A DNA stretch of 55,142 nt from Ectocarpus siliculosus (taxonomy: Eukaryota > Sar > Phaeophyceae > Ectocarpales > Ectocarpaceae), in NCBI GenBank assembly GCA_000310025.1, contig FN649734.1, positions 1,329,636-1,384,777 of the forward strand, read 5' to 3'. Under the pieces are notes generated by a model. That model worked only from the letters and a program-made list of their open reading frames with translations, was not told where the DNA came from and did not search any database. Position numbers and translations under genes: made by a program. Below are positions 31,460 through 41,915 of this stretch, piece by piece. How positions within the stretch are numbered: the first letter of the stretch is position 1; the number at the start of each line of letters is the position of its first letter.

Positions 31460-34400
31460 CAGGAGACCATGGTAAACGCACACGCCTTTTTTCGTGCTTC
31501 GAGAGATCTTTCGCTGGCGGAAGCGAGTCTTGTCTCACGCTTCCTTCTCAGGGGCACGCAGGGGTGCCGTCGGTGTATTACCACGCATGCCCGAGGACCG
31601 TGGCGCTTGTGCTTGACGCCCAAAGTTGGTAAAACTGGCTCTATACCCCCTCGGACGTGTTCCGCACAAAGAAACCCTTAGCAAGATACAAAAAACAGCT
31701 TTCCTAAGGAAGACTTTTGTTTTGATTCCTGCGCAACGCACACAAGTCCCACAGACCATGCGCAACACGAATGCATACGAAGGGGGTGATCAAACGCAGC
31801 GGATTACAGCAGTATGACCCGCAGCAAAGACGCCGCTAGCAGCACACACACACTAACGCACACCCGAAAAGTCACAGAGAGCAAAGAAAGACCCCGCACA
31901 TGATTCAAACTCCGGGCAAATTCTGCAGGTTGTATGCACGCAAAACCAGCACTACCGAACGTCATGACGTTGAGATGCAACGATGCGACCGCGATGACGT
32001 CGGACGCTCTTGCGTCGCCCCCAGGAGGCACGCCAAGTACCGTAGGTGACACAAGATACCGCACCCCCTGGAACTGTTTTCAAAGCTAGATTTCTCCACG
32101 ACGAAGAGAATGCACAAATAATGCCTGGTCGGAAAGCCCTCGACAAGATGGCTTCAACGCCGCTGTTTTCGGCAGCGCTACTCTTTCTGCTGCGAGGTGA
32201 AACCGAGCTTTGAAAATCGCTCCATGGGGTGTGGTATCTTGAGTCACCCACGGTAACTCCCGAATGGAAGCGTTGTGGAGAGCAAGTACAGCAGTTCAGT
32301 GCAGCACCAGCCCGTTTGGACAGAACGCGACAGGGTCGAGAATGAGCGTACTTCATTGCGCCTTGCACGTACTTCCTGAATACCATTACTGTCTCCATTC
32401 AAACCCGGACCCATGACTGAATGAGACAGAATAGGCTTCTGGACTACCACTGAGATTTCACGAATCTACAGAACAGAGCCCGATTGCTGCGAGGCAACAT
32501 TCAAATCTGAAGCTCGATTTCCTCGGATGAAGGGTGTTGACAAAATGCAGCAATCATCCTAGGATAAAACCTCACCCAGGCGGTAACGGTCCCAGCTCCA
32601 TGGTCGATCGTTCTGCTCCTCGTTCTGCTGCTGATCTCTCCGCTGCATGTACTTCGCATCTGCACTTGGATCGCAGCGGCGGCATGAGCTGCATAACAAA
32701 TGGACATGATGTCGGCACGTACACAAGTGGCAGCAGGAGGAGAATTCGCGCCCTTGCTCTCATGTCACAAACGAACCTGGTGATTGGCAGGTGCGAGCAA
32801 CACGACGCAACACACTCCCCACTTCAACCCACAAACGGTGTAAAATCAGGCCTGCTGCAGCCTGCGTGTCCCCTGAGGTTCGAATTCTGAACCCGCCGCA
32901 TCGTGGCATAGAAAGATAGAAAGCTCGTGTCTACCTCCACAGGGCATTTCCTTTGCACGCCTTGCACGTGAATACAATCCCGCTGCGATCTTTATATTGG
33001 CAGGCCGGTGCGTGCTGGGTGCAACAAAAGAAGCATTTTCGGCGCTCCTGGGTCGCTCGATTTAGGCTTGTTTCGAGGGGGAGGATGGTTCGAAGTTAGC
33101 AGCAACGAAACAGGTGCGCGGTAGATCCAACCCCCCCGCGGTTTACAGCTGTAGTTATTAGCTGCCTCTGGCGGGACGAATGAGGTTTGTGGATACGCCC
33201 CCATTCCGTGTTTTGTCGCATCTTCTCTTTTCGTATCTTGATTGAGCGCCACAGAACGTCGTTGTGTTGTAGGTCGAATCCAGCCTGTCTTGCGAACTTG
33301 TGTACCCGCCACCACAGCGGCAGTATAGAGACCACTACAGGTCAGCCGTCTCTTGAAGGAGTGGTATCGGGGAGAAGCTGTTGTGACAGAGCAGTCGATG
33401 AGCTGACACGCTTGGTTATCCCCTGATGACTACCGGGGACTGGCATCTGCTTCAGCAAGCAAGTTAATCCTATATGGGTGTGCTGGTTATATATGCCAGC
33501 GGGGGGAAAGAAGCTCTACAATCCCACAAGCTCTCACTACTACAGTACATAAACTACCATGAAGTTTATTCGTTCTTTGGGCGAATGGATGACAAGGGCA
33601 GTACATGGGGTCTAGAGTCTACATCCAAGTTTCTAGAAGATTGATGATGCTGTACATTTTGCAGTCTACCAACCTTCCGGCTTCCGAGTCCTAAACCTGA
33701 AATGGTATATCGTCAGCAAACAAACACAGGCGACGGGTACAAAGCACGTAAGATCCGCTGCTGGTGCTGTGATCGCAAGCATGTTCCACCCAATCCAGAC
33801 ACAAGCCATAGTTTGTCCCTGCTATACTTGCTGCTATGTACCACACACGCTCTATGTATCCCCTGCAATCCGGATCGTCCAAAGTGGCTACCTTATGCGA
33901 AGTCTGCATTTACATTGTGGTATGAGCTGCTGTTGTCGAACCGCAGTTCCGGAGTTGAGGTTAGATCGCTGGATGGGTTGACTGATGGACGCAGACTTGA
34001 GGTTGTTTCGGACCGCAGCGTCGACCATCGCGACAGCACAGCCGCAGAGGTCTGAGGGTGTCAGCAGGCATGGTGAAGTTCGTGATGTCCCGATACTGAT
34101 GAACCACAGCTTTTTGGGATCGACACTCCATAAGCCCAATACACCTTGCCTACATGAATCCCACTGTTTTTCATGTTTTGTCGTCACCGGTGGCCAGAGG
34201 CCAGGTTGTGGATAGGTTGGGCATCGATTACAGCCTGGGGTGGGGTGGTTTCACGCCGACCTGTCAAGATATCCCCGCATCCCGGAAAGTGGATTTAGTC
34301 CTACAAACACGGCGCGGTGGCAGCGTAGAGTAAGAACGTGCACAAGGCCGATTCTGTCCTTTTGAAGGCCGATCCCGTCCCTCCAGCCCCCCTACCCCAC

Positions 34401-35300
34401 ACTCACAGGTTGACATTGTTGCCGAACCATCCCCTTGGGCTACTAGTTTGAGCTTAGAATATAGGTTCGAGCGTAGTAGAGAGCACAAGCTGAGAGTTAT
34501 GACCTGGTTCTAGGGAGATCATAATGGAACGTGCTCTTGATCCACGACAATGTCCAAATGGGATATTGTCTGAACTAGAGAAGAGGAAGGTCTGACCAAG
34601 ATGCAGCCTCAACCTCTCAAGGGGGCACACAGCTAGTCCTGGTGTGGGATGGGCACTTAGAGTTATACCTCCAGGCAATCCAAAATTATACTCTCTTTCA
34701 GGCTAGTATCAGCAGGGTGTGCGGGCAACAATGCGTGCATGCTCTGGTGGAGACAACTCCCAACCGGTGCCAGATGCGGTGATGCGGCGACAACAGTTTT
34801 AAGCAGGCAGTGTGTAGGCATTTGTGCTGGTCGCCATTTCTCCAAAAAAGGAGGTACGGATTACTTCTTACAGTTTTTTTTTTAATCTACACCTCGGTCA
34901 TGGTGTGCTCCTGCCCTTCATTTCGTCGCTACATATAATCTTCACCATGAAATATCCACGGTTTCGAACAATCGGAAAAAAATCGAGCACATTTCGGAGT
35001 CCAGAGATCAACAGGGACAAGAGAACGCTGAAACGACCTCGTGCGACAGATGTCTCATAACGCTGCACAATTTCAGGGAATGCCGAACACTGTCAAAAAC
35101 ATTGGTTTTTGGAGAGCTGGACCACCGGCATACGCACTATAGGAGGAGATTCTGCAAAAGACGCTTTCTTCAGGGAGTAGGTGGTCCGGAGGGGAAAGAA
35201 TGGTCCGGCCAACTGCGTTTGTTTCGCTTCGGAGTCACCTCTTTCCCTATCTATGCGTTTGCCAGGTACTTTGAAGAGGAGACTGCTCTGTGGCTGCCGA
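31460..35300. other. No recognised gene
   Basis: About 3.8 kb with only short overlapping open frames, no family resemblance and no strong repeats. Confidence 0.35.
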
Positions 35301-35301
35301 G

Positions 35302-35720
35302 CTACATAGTTTCCAGGCACCCACCTATACCGCTGCCACAAACGCCGTCGTTGCCAGGCAGTTGCATGGCAGAGGAGCTACGGGAAGGTGAGATACTGCT
35401 GTGTGTTGGATGTTGTTGTTCGTGTTTGTTGCTCAAATACTTTGATGGCCCCACCATGCTGGTATTGCTGCTGGTGCTTGACTGTCGACGCTGTACTTTT
35501 ACTGGTAGTTCATGCATCGAGTAGGAGAAGGAGGGCAGGTTAGAGCCGAAAGGGGGTTGAGAGTGTTGGAAAGTGTTTCTGAGGTTGTTGTTCGTGTTGC
35601 TCAAGTTCTTAAATGCCCCCACCATGCTGGTATTGCTGCTGGTGCTTGACTGTCGACGCTGTACTTCTACTGGTAGCCCATGCATCGAGTAGGAGAAGGA
35701 GGCTAGCTTAGGGCTGGAGA
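35302..35720 (-). repeat. Two-copy tandem duplication within an open frame
   Basis: On the minus strand the two units encode SYSMHGLPVEVQRRQSSTSS and SYSMHELPVKVQRRQSSTSS, each followed by NTSMVG. The DNA units begin near 35412 and 35590 and are in frame with each other. The Ser/Gln-rich frame (127 residues) resembles no known protein. Confidence 0.7.
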
Positions 35721-36273
35721 GATTTGGAGAGTGTCGGACGTTTCCCTCTCTACATGTGTGTCAGTTCTGCGCGCGACGGGAGGCAACCATTTCGTTTTTG
35801 TTGACCCGAAGCTATTGTTCACAATTTTTCTCTCGGTTTCCCCAGTGGCATGCATATTGAGGATAAGGTTCAATGCGTCTCACACGTTTGTTTCAGCTGT
35901 CAGTGTGATACTGGTCGCTTCTGTTTCTTCGAGCAGCCGTGACACCCGGGTTGTGCTTGATTCCCTCCTCCATACCCCACTCCTCGGCGACTTTGCTGTG
36001 GAGATATCTCCCAGAGTTTGTGCTTTTGAAGTCGATAAATACTCGATACTGAAGCAAACAGGTGGTAAGCTTTTCGTAGCGGATTCCCACGTAGTCTTTG
36101 CGTAGAATACGAAGGGTATAACGTCCCGCCTGGTAATTTTTCATAGCGGTGCAGCGACCAGATTGGCGGGCACGGTTGGATTACCGCCATTCCCTACCAT
36201 GCGTATTCTACGTAAAACAATTGGCAAGGAAACGTTTTCAAATTACTTTTTGTTCGCGTTGTTTTCGCTCTTA

Positions 36274-36429
36274 GCCTTTTGGTGTTGCTGTCTGCGACAT
36301 TTTGGGTAGCAGCCGGGGATGTTTACTGGCTGAACTCCTTGGAGGGGGGACACGCGTGTTTGCTGGTGGACTCTTACGGCGACCTCGCGGATGGAGTCGC
36401 CGTGGAAGAGGCCTTCCTCCTCATCGAGG
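36274..36429 (+). CDS. Possible exon of unknown function
   Basis: A pyrimidine-rich acceptor (TTTCGCTCTTAG) is followed by an open frame LLVLLSATFWVAAGDVYWLN then HACLLVDSYGDLADGVAVEE and AFLLIE, closed by a GTAGGC donor at 36430. The hydrophobic start could be a membrane or signal segment. The antisense frame (FAYLDEEEGLFHGDSIREV) is equally protein-like, so the strand is uncertain. Confidence 0.2.
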
Positions 36430-36639
36430 TAGGCAAAAATGTGGCGAGATTGGTGAAGGGAATCAGTCAAAGCGCCCGCCATTTTATTCCGAGCATCAGG
36501 GTGTATTCTTTAGGATGTGTACGCAAGGGATCAACTGTACCTGCCGACCGAATCTTCAGCAGGTAGGAATTGATCGAGGGCCGAGTGAAATCTTGAATCG
36601 TGACCCCAAGGAACGAACGCTATATCGTTGAGAAACTGA

Positions 36640-37870
36640 AACTGTTTAACCAATCCGGGGTGGTTGCACGATGCCGCGGTGCGCACCGCCTTGATTATTC
36701 GAAACTGGGATGTGTGTTCGTGCATCTCCACGTGACAATCCCAGCTCGTCGCACCCCGCGCCTAGCAAGCGGTTGTAACCCCGACAAGCGTTCGAGGCGT
36801 CATCTTCGTGAGGCTAGACCTTTTGCGGAACCCCAGAATCCGAAAGCACGTTTCCCGGTGTCACCCCCGTGGTTCGACGCCACCTACCTGTAGGCGGGGC
36901 CCCGTTCAGCGTTTTCGCTATGTTGGTCGATCCTTAACCGTTTCATTTTCTTCTCAAGTTTTGGTTTTCGCTACGACCTTGAACAAGCCGCAGATACCCT
37001 TATCTTGCTGGCCAGGATCTCACTACCGAGATTACGTCGCCGCAAATCGAATGTCCGAGCAAATTCTTTTTTCAAAAGGTTGTGGATCGCCTTTTCCTTT
37101 TCTCATCGCGACTCGTTCTGACTGGTGCCTGTTGAATTCACATGTAGGGATATTCTTCCGCATGTTCGGACAACATCGGGGCGACCGGCCGTCTGCGAAA
37201 AGCCTTGGCAGCCGTTGAGAAAAGGAGAGGCACATGCGCGGTGCCGCAGAGACTCCTTCAGGTGAATTTTATTCATGCACAAGCGGTAGGATGAGCTGTT
37301 TTCGACTAGACACGCTCAACCTACCCTTGTCAGGGTACACTGTTGCTTCAGGGTTGAAGAGGATTGTGACGCCTCTTAATGCGCAAATAGGCAAGGGTGC
37401 ATGATTTGGAGAGTTTTTCAGGGACAAGCAAGGACAAGACGTGCTCTGTGTTGCACATTGTTGATCCAAAGACAACATGATTAAGATCAAGACGAGAATA
37501 GGTAATGTTTCAATGTTTCAAGTAGCACTTCCGTGGCGATTTGCTTGGAGCAAGCTCGGTGATTCATCTCGTCGAAGGTAATGTTTGTGACACTACACAC
37601 ACTTTAACGATGAATGGTGTACCCGCCGCGCCCGACGTTCACCTCTGCACCACAAACAAAATCGCGTTGGCAAAAAATGCTTATTAGAAAACCCTGTCGA
37701 ACAGGAGCTAGTTCGGGCACCGAAAGTGACAAACGATAACACACCCGCAGAAGACAGAACCCCCCCAAAACACGACTCCACGAAAGCACACCCGGTAATA
37801 GTGTTTGGACACAGAGAGGAGGGTAAATTTATGAACACCTCTGACACCAAATAGCACACACCCTATTTGC
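36640..37870. other. No recognised gene
   Basis: Short frames only. AC-rich phrases such as ACACACCCGGTAATAG near 37790 recall the hairpin sequence at 38455-38540. Confidence 0.3.
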
Positions 37871-38044
37871 GGGGCATTTGGATCATGGAGCCCCCGTTAT
37901 CACACCTGGTGGGACTGGCGGGGCGCCTCGACGTGCACCCACACAAGTAGCCGCACGCAATTGGAATGCGCACGAATATGGACAACACGAAGGATGTGGA
38001 GAAGGTAGACAACCTGCTGGAAATATCTCCGCTGAAAAGCTAAC

Positions 38045-38130
38045 GTGGTTCAGACGGCAACAGCAGAGTCTGCGCCGGCACCGCCACAGGGTATCACGTC
38101 ATTTTTCTCGAAACAACCTGCCGCCAAGCC
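38045..38130 (+). CDS. Possible exon with a PCNA-binding-like motif
   Basis: After a TTCAG acceptor the frame reads TATAESAPAPPQGITSFFSK then QPAAKP, closed by a CCAG-GTAATG donor near 38130. PQGITSFF resembles a PCNA-interacting box (Ile and two aromatics at the right spacing), but the usual first Gln is displaced by one. Proline/alanine-rich flanks fit a disordered tail. No catalytic domain was found nearby. Confidence 0.25.
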
Positions 38131-38454
38131 AGGTAATGAGACTCCACCAGCATCTGCTGCCACACGTGCTGCCAAAGCCCGCACAACCAACTCTACGAAA
38201 CCCGCAGAAGCGCAGTACCCACTAACCCCGAGTCATCCACACCCCCTTGGTGTATCACATCCCTTCAAGGAATGTGGGAACCTAGCATTGGTTGGCAAGC
38301 TCGGTATTATTCACCCTTCATTTGTTTCACCCCCTTCAAGAAATAGGGGAGCGACGTTTGTTGGCAATTTTTTGTCACACACCCTTGTTAATCACACCCT
38401 TCTTTTACCACACACCCCAGATTGTGGGCTCCGTCAACGTGCACTTTTTCACAC

Positions 38455-38540
38455 CGGTAACGCAAGATAGCACTGCACACCCGGTGATAGTTTTTCATAC
38501 TCTACAATCTTGTCACCGGTCTGTGCTATCTTGTGTCACT
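38455..38540. repeat. Imperfect inverted repeat (hairpin)
   Basis: Left arm GCAAGATAGCACTGCACACC continues into CGGTGATA. It pairs with the right arm TGTCACCGGTCTGTGCTATC continuing TTGTG, around a loop of about 20 bases with one small bulge. It could be the heart of a MITE or a transcript hairpin. Confidence 0.6.
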
Positions 38541-38690
38541 TTCGGAAAGGGAAAGGAGGAGAAAATGAGCACGGGCCATACCTACTGGTCACGATGATGC
38601 ATCCTACCCCTTTCTGCATCTCCAAAAATGAATACCATGCTGAGTGCCCCCCGCCCGTTCGCCAAACCGCCCACTTCACAATCATGATCT

Positions 38691-39821
38691 GTGGCCATGC
38701 GTCTGCAACTGCCATCCGCGTTTGATCCCGTACAGCCGACGTTTCCGCTTCGGGTATGCCGAGGGGAAGCAAGCGCCTGCGGCGAACTCGTAGCGTTTCT
38801 GAAGAGGCTTAACGAGCTCAACAATGGCGCCGGAAAAAACAGAACGATCGCTGAGGATGTCAGGCACAGCCGGAGCAGCGGTAGCACGAATTTCAATTGC
38901 CCCAAACGCGGCAGAAACGCCAGGGTCATCAACGAAGAAGGCAACGGGATTCTTGGCAACGCCTTGGACGAGACTACCAAAGGCGACCTCAACAAGGTCG
39001 GGTCCGAAAACATGTGCCTCCCAACAGGGCGGACTACAGCTGCAAGAAGAAGAGTACACGCTAGTGACTCGACTCTCGCCATCGGTCGAGCGACAACGAG
39101 TAACCGTCGCATAGAGCGCCCAACTCGAAATCATCACGCGTACACCCCAAACGGGGTTCACTGCACAACGCAGGGGCGTTCAGCCACCACGGATCGCTCA
39201 TGGCCGCCACCTCCGCAACCGCCGCTGCCTTCGGGAGGGTTTTCCGGGCCGTCCGTGACCGCGTCTGGGCTGCAAAAGCGTCGTGCCGGGGGCTATCCAG
39301 GAACATGTAGGTTGGGCAGAAAGGACGACGATCGAGGACCAGTTGCAAAGACGAAGCGACCCTCTCCCGCTGTCATTGCCTCGGCTCCCGGTGGTGCTCC
39401 TCCTCCGCCCTTTGCTGATGTTGCCGCTGGAACGACGAAAAAACAGACGAGGGATACATCGTCGGCAGCACGGTCAGGGGTTCGGGTCCCTGTGTCTCCA
39501 AACTTGAGACGGGATGCCGCTGTTGCAGTTACCGCTACCGCTGCTCATCCGCCTGCAACTTCTGTGGGAACGAAGAGAGAAACAGCAACCGCTGTACGAA
39601 CAAGGGCGGGAACCAGCGAGGTTGGACCACTTTCACGAACCACGGAACGTGGTGAAGTTGGTGCTCGTCCTCGGGGCGGCGAAAAGGAGATGCCGAACCC
39701 CCTGCCTCGTAACGGTCAGACTTGTGCGGGCACCGCGGAGGCCGGCAAGAGACGAGCGGACCGAAGAGATATCTTGCGGTGGATGGATCGCCTAGGGGTT
39801 AAGGTGCGGCTCAACACATGA
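38691..39821 (+). CDS. Long open frame, unknown function
   Basis: 376 residues open to TGA. The first part is basic (NCPKRGRNARVINEEGNGI); the rest is Pro/Ala/Thr/Arg-rich (WPPPPQPPLPSGG, SPAVIASAPGGAPPPPFAD), ending RRDILRWMDRLGVKVRLNT. No domain is recognised. The antisense strand at 38682-39161 is also open and reads more like a folded protein (VFGPDLVEVAFGSLVQGVAK, AFFVDDPGVSAAFGAIEI). The coding strand in the first 470 bases is therefore uncertain. Confidence 0.35.
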   Translation: MAMRLQLPSAFDPVQPTFPLRVCRGEASACGELVAFLKRLNELNNGAGKNRTIAEDVRHSRSSGSTNFNCPKRGRNARVINEEGNGILGNALDETTKGDLNKVGSENMCLPTGRTTAARRRVHASDSTLAIGRATTSNRRIERPTRNHHAYTPNGVHCTTQGRSATTDRSWPPPPQPPLPSGGFSGPSVTASGLQKRRAGGYPGTCRLGRKDDDRGPVAKTKRPSPAVIASAPGGAPPPPFADVAAGTTKKQTRDTSSAARSGVRVPVSPNLRRDAAVAVTATAAHPPATSVGTKRETATAVRTRAGTSEVGPLSRTTERGEVGARPRGGEKEMPNPLPRNGQTCAGTAEAGKRRADRRDILRWMDRLGVKVRLNT

Positions 39822-39829
39822 ACCACTCG

Positions 39830-41160
39830 ACCGTAGATAATCCAAGCGTCCAAAATAAAGGATATTTACGCTGCTCAGAGCCAGCCCTGGGTGAAAGGCA
39901 GAAGGGAATGGTTTTGGTTTTGAGTATACGTTTGGCGTGTGAGATAACCGCCGTTCAGCCTGAGAACAACGCTGTCATTGCCGCCAGTTGAGACAGAATA
40001 TTGACGACACTAGTATTGATCCTGGCCTCATGACCTGGTAACCCGGAACATTACACGTGTCGTTTGGCCCGTTTTCGCAAAATTTGCTTTTGACTCATGA
40101 AATGTGTTTTTTTGTGTCGGAAAGGATACTTTTCGCTCGATGAACCACTTCGAATCAAGGTAGGTAAGGCGGACGAAATCCAAAACGAATCGAAATATCA
40201 GTCTCGTCCTCGGCACTACAGTAGGTTGAAAAGTCATGTTGCACGCAATCCCCCCGTGCCTACAATGCAGCATCCGTGAAAGAGCCATGACATTGATACC
40301 AAAGGATGCTCCGTTTCACGAGGTGCTGTGCTGGGTGTTCTCGGTATTCACCGGGAGTTTGATAAGGCGATCTAAGGGTGTTTGTCTCGTGCTCTGGCGC
40401 CAGGGATCTCTGAATAGCTCCTTTTATTTTTGCATGTGGTGTTCGAATTTGAACGGCGTGCTTCCCCCTACTTACCCGCCTCCACGGACCCCACGGGCTT
40501 TCACAACTTTGGAGCAGGTCGATTGGTCTTTGTTAACGGCAGAAGGACCTCGCTGCCACCAACGATTCTCCAGCGGAGAAATTTTGTGCGAACTGGCTGC
40601 GGCCGTCGACTACGCTGCATCGGGTGAATAATCCTTATGAAATGGTTCTTTACGTGATGATGTCGGCCGGTAGTAGAAGGAGCTTACGCGTGAATGGACT
40701 GTTCATTCAGGGCGACAACTTCTTGTTTGAGTGAACAGGTGAACTTGAAATCTCCTCCGCGAAGGTATACACGTGTGCCAACGACATGATGACAAGGGTT
40801 TCCGGGGTAGACGACGCATGGGAGCTGGTCGTGATCTTCGACCACACTGCACTTTGCGCCCGGTATTCGTCGCACAGACTGGAATATCATTCCTGGAATA
40901 TCATTATTCCACTACTCTTGCCTCTTGGTTGTACATGCTTCGAGGTTCGTCCCATCCGTTCCCATTGTTTCGGTATGACCGGGATGGACAAGACTCAAGC
41001 CGCCACCTACTCAAGTGAAAAGGGTACAACATTCGCCGATTCACCTCAAAAACGATTCCACGTGGTAAAAAGTTACTTCTACAGCGGTCTCACCCTACAT
41101 GTCCCTTCCCTGGGTACTTTCATCGTGGTCCCCGCATTGCGCTGAAATCAGGCGGGCGGG
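39830..41160. other. No recognised gene
   Basis: Several open frames of about 120-130 codons on the plus strand (40236-40631, 40786-41145) show no family resemblance or clear splice structure. Confidence 0.3.
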
Positions 41161-41162
41161 GT

Positions 41163-41534
41163 TTGCCGCTGTCGGAGATACCCTCGTGCCCGGGGCGCTT
41201 CGTCTTAAAGGGAACGTGTGGGGCGCCAGCAAATGCCGCTAGGGCGAAGCACAATGTTCGCACGGCTCTATCGGCGTTTGCCGCTCTAGGTGGCATTGGT
41301 GGAACGTGGCTGCGTGGCGAGGCGGAAATACTCGAAGGGGTTCACGAGGTATTTGCCTCTAGTATCACAAAGCAACATCACTCTTTTTTTGAAGGCGTTG
41401 TAGGTAACTTCGTTTGGCGGGGGCTCAGCGTGGCAAGCAATGCTTTGATGCGATTGACGTTCCTCATCTACTCAGGAACGTTTGCGGTCCTTGCCTCGCG
41501 TTTCGTATTCGTCGCGATCTCTAGGGTGTCCTAA
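41163..41534 (+). CDS. Small open frame with a hydrophobic C-terminus, unknown
   Basis: 123 residues. An Ala/Gly-rich middle (TALSAFAALGGIGGTWLRGE) is followed by VGNFVWRGLSVASNALMR and a membrane-like end (LTFLIYSGTFAVLASRFVFV). No homologue is recognised. It could be an exon of a membrane protein or a chance frame. Confidence 0.2.
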   Translation: MPLSEIPSCPGRFVLKGTCGAPANAARAKHNVRTALSAFAALGGIGGTWLRGEAEILEGVHEVFASSITKQHHSFFEGVVGNFVWRGLSVASNALMRLTFLIYSGTFAVLASRFVFVAISRVS

Positions 41535-41915
41535 GCAGGATTTTCGGATGCCAATTTTTCCTCAGCCTCCATAGCATACCTGTGGGTAGGTCGGCAAGCC
41601 TCTGCCGCCCTCTTTTCTCTCGGCACGTTGGAGAACAAAATCTCCATCGCCTCCAGACCTCTATACACCGTTAACAGAAATGTCGTTAGCACTCGGTGAA
41701 AGGGACGACCCACCCTTCTGGCTGCGCACATACCGTTACCGCAAGCGTCAAGGACCACGGTGAGTTTTGCACGGCCGACGGAGCAAAACTCAACTCCACA
41801 TCACGCAGGTCGGGTGCCCAGAGCGCCCAGTCCATGTTTTGTCTGTAGCCTTTCAACCAGTTTTTGTGCTGTCTACAAACAGGGACGCGCTTTGCCGACG
41901 GAGGGTATAGCGTAA

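Noticed and set aside
31115-31538. Leu-Ser repeat open frames
   Set aside because: They arise solely from the (GA)n microsatellite read in antisense.
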